This document shows positions 6,525 through 12,417 of a DNA stretch of 12,417 nucleotides, piece after piece; within the stretch, counting starts at the first letter, position 1, and each line of letters starts with the position of its first letter. The notes beneath the pieces are model-generated. The model saw only the letters and a list, made by a program, of their open reading frames with translations. It made no database searches and was not told where the DNA came from. Source of the DNA: Nitrososphaerota archaeon (GTDB taxonomy: Archaea; Thermoproteota; Nitrososphaeria; Nitrososphaerales; UBA183). The DNA lies in the NCBI GenBank assembly GCA_029784825.1, contig JAFMAU010000055.1, positions 1 through 12,417 on the forward strand, read 5' to 3'. Position numbers and translations under genes: made by a program.

Positions 6525-8516
6525 CTAGAGCGAGTACTTGATCAGGAGGCTCCTCAGGACGTCGGCGACGTCCTCGGCCTTGTCGGTGGTGGACTCGAGG
6601 TACTCGTAGATCTCCTTCTGCTTTATCACGTCGAAGGGCGCCGTGGTGACCTGGGGTCCGCTCAGTAGGGATTCGAGACACCGGTGCAGGAGGTCGTCGG
6701 CGTCGTTCTCAAGTTCGTGTATCCTTATGGCCGCGGCGTCGATCACCTCTGGGGCATTGGCCCCCTTTAGGGCGACCACAGCGCGCCTGATTTCCTTGGC
6801 CTGGCCGAGGATGATCTCAGTGAACTGCGACGTCTCCGGCGTAAAGCGTCCGACCCTGTAGATTTTCATCCTCGAGACAGACGCATCGATGAAGTCGAGC
6901 GTGTCGTCCAGGGTCTTCAGGAGCCTCGTGACGTCGTCCCTGTCAATGGGCGCCAGGAATTTCTTGTCGAGCTTCACGAACGCGTCGTGTACGATGTCAT
7001 CCCCTGCATGTTCGAACCGCTTGACTTCGGCCCCGAGCTCGGTGACGTCGACCTCGGACCCCTGCCTGGAGCCCCGGGCGACCCCATCGTTGAGGAACTT
7101 CGCGGCAGCTTCGAGGTTGGCTGAAATCCTGTCGAACGTGTCGTAGAAAGACTTGAAGATCTCGGAGACATCGTCGAGAGAGAGCCGCTTTGTCTCGATC
7201 CCCATGAAAAGCGTCAGACCCGCGCCAAGGAAGCATGCAAGGCTGACGACTGAGAGCATCTCGGCGGGACCGACCGCAAGGAGGATGAGCGGGAGGAAGA
7301 AGGTGGCCACCACCGCTCCTATTTTTCCGACGGTAGCCGCTATCCCGTGCCCGGTGCCCCTGAGCCTTGTCGGGAAGAGTTCGACAGGATAGACCCAGGT
7401 CGTGGTATTGGGGCCGAGGTTCTCGAAGATGTAGAAGACTGCGAGGAGGACCAGGAGGACCGTGAAGGAGAGCGACTGGAAGAGCAGGGCGGAGGCAAGC
7501 AGGGGGACAGCCATTCCGAAGAAGCCGACGGTCTGTAGGCGCTTTCTCCCTGCGGCGTCGATGAAGGCGATCGACAGGAGATAGCCGAAGCCTGCGAAGA
7601 TGTAGAGGACCCCGGTGATGACAGCGGAGGCGAGGACTGGCGTGGACTGGCCGTAGACAGAATGGATGAAGGTGGGGGTCAGGATTCCTATGCCGTAGAC
7701 CCCGACGTCGACTAGGAACCAGCTCGCCGAAGTGAAGAAAACCCGCCTTGCGTAAGGGGAGAGGAGGAGCTCCCGCACAGAGACCTTCTCCGTGATGACC
7801 TCGAGCCTTTCAGGAGCGACCTTGTATCCGAAGAACGATGACATGACCTTCTGCGCCTCCTCAGGGCGGCCGTGAGAGAGGTACCAGCGAGGGGTCTCTG
7901 GCATCCCAGTCCGCGCTGTGAGAGCGATCAGGGCTGGGAAGACTCCCGAGAGCAGCATCCATCGCCACGAGTCTGCGCCCAGAGGGATGAGAGCGATGCT
8001 CACACCTACGGCGCTGAGTATCCCGAGCCCCTGGAAGGCGAATACGGAGGCGATCAGCTTCCCCCTATGCTTGCTGCTGACGAACTCGGCGATGTAGGAG
8101 GCGCTTATGGGGTAGTCAGCCCCGATGCCTATGCCGAGTAGGAACCTGAACAGGACGAGCTGCCAGACGTTCTGAGCGAAGGCTGAAGCGGCGCCAAAGA
8201 CGACGAAGAAGAGGAGGTCTATGATGTAGAGCCTCTTCCTCCCGAGCCTGTCGGCGAGGTTCCCAAAGACGGTGGCCCCGAAGACCGCGCCCAGCAGGGC
8301 GGCCGATGAGATTTCTGAGACGTCAATGCTCGTAGCGCTGAAGGCGGGACGGATCAGCAGGAGGGCGACGCTGATTATGAAGAGGTCGTAGCCGTCCATG
8401 AAGACCCCGGCCCCTGACAACGCCAGGACCTTGAAGTGAGACCGAGACACACCCCCCGACTCGATCTGCCCAATCAGCGAGTCCCCAGTGGAGTCTTGGG
8501 TTCTTGTGGTGGCCAC
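6525..8516 (-). CDS. PHS-family (MFS) phosphate symporter fused to a C-terminal DUF47/PhoU-like domain
   Basis: A 663-residue fusion. Residues about 27-442 form a 12-helix MFS transporter of the phosphate:H+ symporter type. DRLGRKR (89-95) and PETPRWYLSHGRPEEA (206-221) are MFS landmarks. The phosphate-binding residues of the fungal PiPT structure all have counterparts: Tyr135 (GADYP), Gln162, Trp266, Asp270 and Tyr274 (WFLVDVGVYG), and Asn370 (GPNTTTW). FMDGYDLF (39-46) supplies the helix-1 acids linked to proton coupling. Residues about 450-663 are helical and match DUF47, the PhoU-like family normally encoded separately beside Pit transporters: FEHAGDDIVHDAF, APIDRDDVTRLLKTLDDTLDFIDA and the end EYLESTTDKAEDVADVL with its acidic metal-binding pattern. 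The domain probably gates or regulates uptake (inference). GTG at 8516 is the first start and follows a TATA-like box. It lies 113 bp behind phoU on the same strand. Confidence 0.9.
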   Translation of the reverse strand: MATTRTQDSTGDSLIGQIESGGVSRSHFKVLALSGAGVFMDGYDLFIISVALLLIRPAFSATSIDVSEISSAALLGAVFGATVFGNLADRLGRKRLYIIDLLFFVVFGAASAFAQNVWQLVLFRFLLGIGIGADYPISASYIAEFVSSKHRGKLIASVFAFQGLGILSAVGVSIALIPLGADSWRWMLLSGVFPALIALTARTGMPETPRWYLSHGRPEEAQKVMSSFFGYKVAPERLEVITEKVSVRELLLSPYARRVFFTSASWFLVDVGVYGIGILTPTFIHSVYGQSTPVLASAVITGVLYIFAGFGYLLSIAFIDAAGRKRLQTVGFFGMAVPLLASALLFQSLSFTVLLVLLAVFYIFENLGPNTTTWVYPVELFPTRLRGTGHGIAATVGKIGAVVATFFLPLILLAVGPAEMLSVVSLACFLGAGLTLFMGIETKRLSLDDVSEIFKSFYDTFDRISANLEAAAKFLNDGVARGSRQGSEVDVTELGAEVKRFEHAGDDIVHDAFVKLDKKFLAPIDRDDVTRLLKTLDDTLDFIDASVSRMKIYRVGRFTPETSQFTEIILGQAKEIRRAVVALKGANAPEVIDAAAIRIHELENDADDLLHRCLESLLSGPQVTTAPFDVIKQKEIYEYLESTTDKAEDVADVLRSLLIKYSL

Positions 8517-8546
8517 CTCTGGTCAGCCGTACCTTCGACGGCCCGC

Positions 8547-8555
8547 CTTTAATCG
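8547..8555 (-). promoter_or_regulatory. TATA-like box for the phosphate symporter gene
   Basis: GATTAAAGG on the minus strand lies about 35 bp before the GTG start at 8516, predicting a leader of roughly ten bases or less. A second AT-rich hexamer, CTTAAG, occurs just upstream at about 8558-8563. This suggests that the symporter has its own promoter in addition to any read-through from the pst-phoU genes. Confidence 0.4.
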
Positions 8556-8594
8556 CCTCTTAAGGTTGACAGATGATGCGGTCCTATGAAGACA

Positions 8595-8616
8595 GCCAGA
8601 ACTTCGTATCTCTGGC
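8595..8616 (-). terminator. Small inverted repeat downstream of phoU
   Basis: GCCAGA and TCTGGC form a perfect 6 bp stem around a ten-base loop, 14 bases after the phoU stop. On the minus strand the mildly T-rich TGTCTTCAT follows. It may mark the 3' end of the pst-phoU transcript, but there is no real T-run and the stem is short. Confidence 0.3.
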
Positions 8617-8629
8617 GAGTCCCGCTGGC

Positions 8630-9244
8630 CTAGCCTGCCGGCTCCACTCCGGTTGAGATGTACTCCACCAGTTCCCCGATGTAGGTGGCGTGGTCGGCGA
8701 TCCGTTCGAGATACCGGAGGATGAGCATGGCCGAAAGGGAGCATCTGACATCGCCCTTGCCTTCGATTGTCCTCCTGAGGTTCTCCCTGTAGCTCTCGTC
8801 CACTGCGTCGTCCATCACGGGGATCTTCTTTGCTATCTCGACGTTGCGGTGCGCGAAAGCCTCGACGCTCAGTTTGATCATCTCCTGCGTCTTGCGGGCG
8901 GTCTCGACCACGAAGTCCCTGTCGCACTTGCTCAGGTCTCCGAACATGTCCAGGACCTCGGTGATGTCCAGGGCGTAGCGCCCGTAGCGGAAGAATCCGT
9001 AGGAAATCTCGACGCACGACTTCAGGAACCTGAGGTCGGACGCCACGGGCTGGTAGCGCGCTATCATTTCGAGGGACAGGTCGCTCACCTGCCGGTGCAG
9101 GGCGTGGATGCGGTGAGACATCTCCTTGACTTCGGCAGCCTTTCCGCCAAGGCTGTAAGCTTCAATCGAAACCGAGACGGCCTGCTGGGAAAGGGCCGCC
9201 ATGTTGAGAAGTAGGCTGTTGATCTGGTCCAGCCCCATGTCCAT
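8630..9244 (-). CDS. phoU: Phosphate uptake regulator PhoU
   Basis: The 204 residues are almost entirely helical and match PhoU, the cytoplasmic protein that restrains Pst transport and, where present, phosphate signalling. The two three-helix bundles are visible. The first contains ARYQPVASDLRFLK (62-75) followed by EISYGFFRYGRYALDI (79-94). The second contains DDAVDESYRENL (145-156) and ends in RYLERIADHATYIGELVEYI (177-196). These acidic helix motifs bind metal ions in solved PhoU proteins. Length is close to the usual 215-235, slightly short. ATG at 9244 is 18 bases after the pstB stop, so phoU is the last gene of the pst operon. No histidine kinase or response regulator is seen in the window, so its partner here is most simply PstB (inference). 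Confidence 0.92.
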   Translation of the reverse strand: MDMGLDQINSLLLNMAALSQQAVSVSIEAYSLGGKAAEVKEMSHRIHALHRQVSDLSLEMIARYQPVASDLRFLKSCVEISYGFFRYGRYALDITEVLDMFGDLSKCDRDFVVETARKTQEMIKLSVEAFAHRNVEIAKKIPVMDDAVDESYRENLRRTIEGKGDVRCSLSAMLILRYLERIADHATYIGELVEYISTGVEPAG

Positions 9245-9262
9245 TAGTCTAGGCAGTCATCT

Positions 9263-10093
9263 TCACCCGAATTTCCCGGTGATGTACCTCTCGGTGAGCT
9301 CCTCCTTGGGGTTCTCGAACAGGCCCGCCGTTTCGCCGAATTCGACCAGCTTCCCCAGGTAGAAGAAAGCGGTGTAGTCAGCCACTCGGGATGCCTGCTG
9401 CATGTTGTGGGTCACAATCACGATGGTATACCTGTCCTTGAGGTTCGTCATCAACTCCTCTATCTTTGCGGTAGCCGTGGGGTCGAGGGCCGAGCAAGGC
9501 TCGTCCATGAGGAGCACTTCGGGCTCGACGGCGAGGGCCCTGGCGATGCATAACCTCTGTTGCTGGCCCCCTGATAGGCTCGCACCGGAGTCCTTGAGTT
9601 TGTCCTTGACTTCGTCCCAGAGGTAGGCTCCCCGCAGGCTCTGCTCGGCGGCGTGGTCGAGTTTCTTCCTGTCCCTCATCCCGTTGAGAGCGAGGCCGGC
9701 GACGACATTTTGGTAGATGGACATCGTCGGGAACGGGTTCGGCTTCTGGAAGACCATCCCTATCCTCCTTCGGACGGCCACCGGGTCCGCGTTCTTGTCG
9801 TAGATGTTCTCCCCGTCTAGGAGGGCTTCCCCCTCGACCGTCGCTCTCGGGGTGAGCTCGTGCAGCCGGTTAAGGCATCTTACGAACGTCGTCTTGCCGC
9901 AACCGGACGGTCCCATTATGGCGGTTATCTTGTTGGGAGGAATCTTCAGATTGATTCCGTTCAGAACCCAGTTGTCGCCGAAGGCCGCCTTCAGCCCCCT
10001 CGTCTCGAACTTCGGCTGGACCCAGCTCAGGGATGATGGCATCGATGATTCAGTCATTTCTTCCTTCGCTTCGAGACCTTCTTGTGCTTCCAA
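9263..10093 (-). CDS. pstB: Phosphate ABC transporter ATP-binding protein PstB
   Basis: The ATPase that drives phosphate import through PstA/PstC at the inner face of the membrane. All ABC motifs are intact: Walker A GPSGCGKT (61-68), Q-loop FQKPNPFP with Gln116 (the KPNPFP run is typical of PstB), signature LSGGQQQR (173-180), Walker B VLLMDEP with Glu198, D-loop SALDP, and switch His229 in VTHN. The longest start, TTG at 10093, leaves a ten-base gap after pstA and gives a 28-residue acidic, poorly conserved extension. ATG at 10057 (preceded by AAGGA at good spacing) gives 264 residues, nearer the usual PstB length, and is a serious alternative. It is followed by phoU after 18 bases. Confidence 0.95.
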   Translation of the reverse strand: MEAQEGLEAKEEMTESSMPSSLSWVQPKFETRGLKAAFGDNWVLNGINLKIPPNKITAIMGPSGCGKTTFVRCLNRLHELTPRATVEGEALLDGENIYDKNADPVAVRRRIGMVFQKPNPFPTMSIYQNVVAGLALNGMRDRKKLDHAAEQSLRGAYLWDEVKDKLKDSGASLSGGQQQRLCIARALAVEPEVLLMDEPCSALDPTATAKIEELMTNLKDRYTIVIVTHNMQQASRVADYTAFFYLGKLVEFGETAGLFENPKEELTERYITGKFG

Positions 10094-10103
10094 GCAAATG
10101 CGC

Positions 10104-11012
10104 CTAGATTTCAGCCCTGACCCCCGTCGACCTTCTCCCTATGAAGAATTTGACGGCGAAATTCAATATCAGCATGAATGCCACTAGCACGAGGGCCGCA
10201 CCCCAGGCGACGGTGATCCAGTTGGGGTAGTTGCCACCGGTCCCAAAGTTGTAGATTATGTAAGGAATGGACCCCGTCTGTTGGAGAAGCCCCGTTGGGG
10301 GGAAGCCGAGGTAGCCCGCGGTCACCAAAAGGGGGGCGGTCTCGCCTGCTGCGCGGGCGATTCCAAGGAGGATACCGGTGGCCAAGCCTGACTTCCCAGT
10401 GCTGATGACTACGCTGAAAATTGTCTTCCATCTCGGAATGCCTAATGCCATCGAGGCTTCCCGTAGTGTGATAGGCACTATCTTGAGGGACTCTTCTGTG
10501 GTCCTTGCTATGATTGGGAGCATGATGACCGCTAACGCCACCGCCCCCGCCAACGCCGAGTATGTCCGTGTCTGTGCAACCACAAGGGCGTAGATGAACA
10601 GGCCTATGACGATGGTGGGGAACTCGGCCAACACATCGTTCGTGAAACTTGAGAAGAAGGAGAGCCGGGACTCGGGCCACTCAGAGAAGTATATTCCCGC
10701 CCCAACACCCAGAGGGACAGCGATGAGCGTCCCTAGTCCGACCATTAATAGCGACCCCTCAATCCCGTTCAAGATACCACCGTAGCATGCTGAAACTCCG
10801 TTCGCGACTTGGCTTTGGGAGCACGGGGAAGGAGGGTTCTGGGTGAAGAAGTTCCAGGTAATCGCGGGCAGGCCCTGCTCCACCACATCTGCGAGAACCA
10901 AGAAGAGCGGGATGATGGCCACAGATACAGAAAGCAGAATCAACCCCTTCATTATCCGGTCAAAAATCTGGCGCCGGCTGTGACGACGTCTCAGAATGAT
11001 GGTAGATTTCAA
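10104..11012 (-). CDS. pstA: Phosphate ABC transporter permease PstA
   Basis: One of the two membrane subunits of the phosphate importer. The 302 residues have about six membrane segments, starting near 23-43. The ABC-permease coupling loop (EAA motif) is at about 184-203, [19 protein letters not shown], followed by [13 protein letters not shown] (217-229), a typical PstA/PstC ending of that loop. GIYFSEW and [12 protein letters not shown] also fit the family. The N-terminus is positively charged (RRRHSRR), as expected for a cytoplasmic end. Start is TTG at 11012; a GAGG lies 12 bases upstream, and a three-codon ATG frame ends exactly over this TTG. The first extracytoplasmic loop carries two cysteines, Cys64 and Cys76, that could form a disulfide. 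Spacing to pstC is 14 bases and to pstB 10 bases, so all are one operon. Confidence 0.93.
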   Translation of the reverse strand: MKSTIILRRRHSRRQIFDRIMKGLILLSVSVAIIPLFLVLADVVEQGLPAITWNFFTQNPPSPCSQSQVANGVSACYGGILNGIEGSLLMVGLGTLIAVPLGVGAGIYFSEWPESRLSFFSSFTNDVLAEFPTIVIGLFIYALVVAQTRTYSALAGAVALAVIMLPIIARTTEESLKIVPITLREASMALGIPRWKTIFSVVISTGKSGLATGILLGIARAAGETAPLLVTAGYLGFPPTGLLQQTGSIPYIIYNFGTGGNYPNWITVAWGAALVLVAFMLILNFAVKFFIGRRSTGVRAEI

Positions 11013-11026
11013 TTATCCATGCCGCC

Positions 11027-11980
11027 TCATACCCTGAACCTCGTTGAACTGGTCATTCTCCAGACCAGCACCCTTGCGAAGACGTTGATTACCAGCGCGA
11101 GCAGAAATAGGACGAACCCCACTTCCACGAGGGCTGCATCTGAGAGAGGGTCGAAGGTGTTCCCGAATTGGTTGACGATGAGTGATGTCAGCGTGGCGCC
11201 CGGGGACAACAAAGAGTGCGGGAGGTTGATGTTGTTGCCGATCACCATGGTGACGGCCATCGTCTCGCCGACAGCCCGTCCCAGGCCGAGGATGGTGGCT
11301 CCGAAAATCCCGGACCTGGCGTACGGGAGGACGGCCTTCCTGACCACCTCCCAGTCGGTCGCGCCCAGCGAATACATCGCTTCTCGCTGACTGTTGGGTA
11401 CTGCGTTCAGGATGTCTCTCGAGACAGCGGAAATCGTCGGGATTATCATAATGGCCAGGATGATTCCAGCGGTCAGGAGGTCGTGCCCGAAGGGAGCCGC
11501 ACTGAAGAGTTGAGTGAAGCCAAGGTAGGTCTTGAGGGTCGGTTCTACGTAGGTGCTCATGAAAGGAACCAAGACCAACAACCCCCAGAGCCCGAAGATC
11601 ACGCTTGGAACGGCTGCCAAGAGCTCTACGAGTGAACCTAGAACGGTAGCGCCCGCCCTGATTCCCTTGGCTCCCTCGGAGAGGAAGATGGCCACACCGA
11701 GGCCGATTGGAAGCCCCAGTGTGAGAGCAATCGCAGTTGCAATCAAAGTGCCAACAATGGCAGGGAATACGTTGTAGGTGTTGAGTACAGAGTTCCATGT
11801 CGACCCAGTGATGAACCCAAGACCGAAGGTCTTGATGCCTAGCCAGGAACTGGAGGTTAGTTCAACGCCCAGACCCACAATCAGGACTAATATGCCAACA
11901 GCGGCAGCGCCGACCACCGTCTTCAGAACGAGGTCTCCCTTCGACCCGTAGCGACGATTCCCCTTCAAAGAGGCTGTCAT
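11027..11980 (-). CDS. pstC: Phosphate ABC transporter permease PstC
   Basis: The second membrane subunit of the Pst importer, pairing with PstA and docking PstS. With the ATG start it has 317 residues and about six membrane segments. The family motif FGLGFITGSTWN is at 52-63, near the first extracytoplasmic loop. SLVELLAAVPSVIFGLWG (116-133) and the EAA coupling loop REAMYSLGATDWEVVRKAVLP (199-219) with GLGRAVGETMAV follow, all characteristic of PstC. ATG at 11980 is chosen because GGGGTGG lies four bases upstream and the protein then begins MTASLKGNRRYGSKGD, a usual charged PstC start. The frame is open back to a GTG at 12013, which would add 11 residues but has no ribosome-binding site. 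A tiny ORF ends across this ATG. A stable hairpin separates it from pstS. Confidence 0.93.
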   Translation of the reverse strand: MTASLKGNRRYGSKGDLVLKTVVGAAAVGILVLIVGLGVELTSSSWLGIKTFGLGFITGSTWNSVLNTYNVFPAIVGTLIATAIALTLGLPIGLGVAIFLSEGAKGIRAGATVLGSLVELLAAVPSVIFGLWGLLVLVPFMSTYVEPTLKTYLGFTQLFSAAPFGHDLLTAGIILAIMIIPTISAVSRDILNAVPNSQREAMYSLGATDWEVVRKAVLPYARSGIFGATILGLGRAVGETMAVTMVIGNNINLPHSLLSPGATLTSLIVNQFGNTFDPLSDAALVEVGFVLFLLALVINVFARVLVWRMTSSTRFRV

Positions 11981-12003
11981 TCGTCCACCCCGCAAACGGA
12001 CAT
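11977..12003 (-). other. Possible eight-codon leader ORF overlapping the pstC start
   Basis: ATG at 12003 opens a frame coding MSVCGVDE and stops at TGA 11979-11977, so its stop overlaps the pstC start as ATGA. GGGTGA lies six bases before its ATG, the right distance for a ribosome-binding site. It could couple or gate pstC translation by termination-reinitiation. There is no homology evidence, and an ORF this short can arise by chance. Confidence 0.25.
11985..11991 (-). promoter_or_regulatory. Ribosome binding site deciding the pstC start
   Basis: GGGGTGG on the minus strand, four bases before ATG 11980, is close to the archaeal Shine-Dalgarno GGAGGTGA. It favours the ATG over the upstream GTG at 12013. 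Confidence 0.5.
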
Positions 12004-12029
12004 ACGATATCACCCAGAAATACGGGAAG

Positions 12030-12053
12030 GGATCCTAGCTTCCGCTAAGATCC
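12030..12053 (-). promoter_or_regulatory. Intercistronic pstS-pstC RNA hairpin with GNRA loop
   Basis: In the minus-strand transcript GGATCTTAGC and GCTAGGATCC form a 10 bp stem (one G-U pair) closed by the tetraloop GGAA, a GNRA sequence. The pstS stop TAG (12047-12045) lies inside the 5' arm. Such a structure can stop 3'-to-5' decay or reduce read-through, giving more binding protein PstS than permease. The downstream CGTATTTCTGG is only weakly T-rich, so full termination is unlikely. Confidence 0.6.
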
Positions 12054-12417
12054 TGAGAGAACTGGAGTCCCGTTGTAGGTGACGGAATCTAGTAGCTGCT
12101 TGTCGAGGGTGACCGCGGCCGACGGGAGGGGCGGATACCCCAACGTCGTGGTAGGGGCGTTCGGTCCGGAGGCCTGACCAGAGGTCACAGTCCACGAAAG
12201 GAAGTTGAGAGTGGCGATTGCCTGCGCTTGGGTCGTTGACGCATAGGATGCGCTGAGGCTCTGATAGACCAGCGCGTAAGTGAAGGTGGAGACTGGATAG
12301 ATGTACTTGTCAGCGGTGTCGTTGAAAGTCTGCTGGATCACAGAGAAGCTCGACCATTGCGAGGGGGTCGAGGGGAGGCCGCTCTTGACACCGGCCGCCA
12401 GGGCTTCCGATATGTTG
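12045..12417 (-). CDS. pstS: Phosphate ABC transporter substrate-binding protein PstS, C-terminal part (N-terminus beyond window)
   Basis: The extracytoplasmic phosphate-binding protein that feeds PstCAB. The frame is open from the window edge to the TAG at 12047-12045, giving 124 visible residues, so the signal peptide and phosphate-binding loops lie outside. The visible part has the typical PstS ending: YPVSTFTYALVYQS, then a helix with ATLNFLSWTVTSGQ, then LGYPPLPSAAVTLDKQLLDSV, equivalent to the usual TY-LVYK, FL-W-...-GQ and LGYAPLP segments. The position upstream of pstC, 31-64 bases away depending on the start used there, agrees. The Ser/Thr-rich composition is common in secreted archaeal proteins. 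A hairpin overlaps its stop codon. Confidence 0.9.
   Translation of the reverse strand, partial: NISEALAAGVKSGLPSTPSQWSSFSVIQQTFNDTADKYIYPVSTFTYALVYQSLSASYASTTQAQAIATLNFLSWTVTSGQASGPNAPTTTLGYPPLPSAAVTLDKQLLDSVTYNGTPVLSGS

Noticed and set aside
8517..8629. Small RNA or tRNA in the longest intergenic gap
   Set aside because: No tRNA-like folding or conserved RNA motif is visible; the content is explained by a small inverted repeat and TATA-like boxes.

Overview
The window looks like a piece of a GC-rich archaeal chromosome (about 60% G+C by eye). Three things point to Archaea: TATA-like boxes lie about 25-30 bp upstream of several starts with little or no leader, arginine is written very often as AGG in spite of the high GC, and many starts are TTG or GTG. 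A mesophilic or soil-type Thermoproteota (Thaumarchaeota-like) or Thermoplasmatota host would fit, but no rRNA or marker gene is present, so the lineage stays open. The window is densely coding, with 13 genes (two cut by the edges). No gap exceeds about 115 bp. No tRNA, rRNA, CRISPR array, insertion sequence or phage gene is visible.

Left part (1-6429): a catabolic cluster for a hydroxylated aromatic acid, organised like the 4-hydroxyphenylacetate / homoprotocatechuate meta-cleavage pathway. It holds an aldehyde dehydrogenase (partial), an acetoacetate-decarboxylase-family protein, a fumarylacetoacetate-hydrolase-family enzyme, a NiCoT/UreH-like membrane protein, an HpaB-type FAD-dependent hydroxylase, a homoprotocatechuate-2,3-dioxygenase-like extradiol dioxygenase and an HpaC-type flavin reductase. 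The proposed flow is: reductase supplies reduced flavin, hydroxylase makes the catechol, dioxygenase opens the ring, aldehyde dehydrogenase oxidises the semialdehyde, and the FAH-family and perhaps the ADC-family proteins handle the later isomerisation, decarboxylation or hydration. The genes lie in several short divergent and convergent units rather than one operon.

Right part (6525-12417): a phosphate-acquisition block, all on the minus strand, in the order pstS (partial) - pstC - pstA - pstB - phoU, then a PHS-family phosphate symporter whose C-terminus carries a fused DUF47/PhoU-like domain. The high-affinity ABC importer, its PhoU regulator and a secondary phosphate transporter with a built-in PhoU-like module therefore sit side by side.

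The most interesting points are the symporter-DUF47 fusion, an intercistronic hairpin with a GNRA loop that swallows the pstS stop codon, a possible eight-codon leader ORF whose stop overlaps the pstC start, the loss of one substrate-carboxylate arginine in the extradiol dioxygenase, altered active-site neighbours in the ADC-family protein, and two divergent start codons only nine bases apart.
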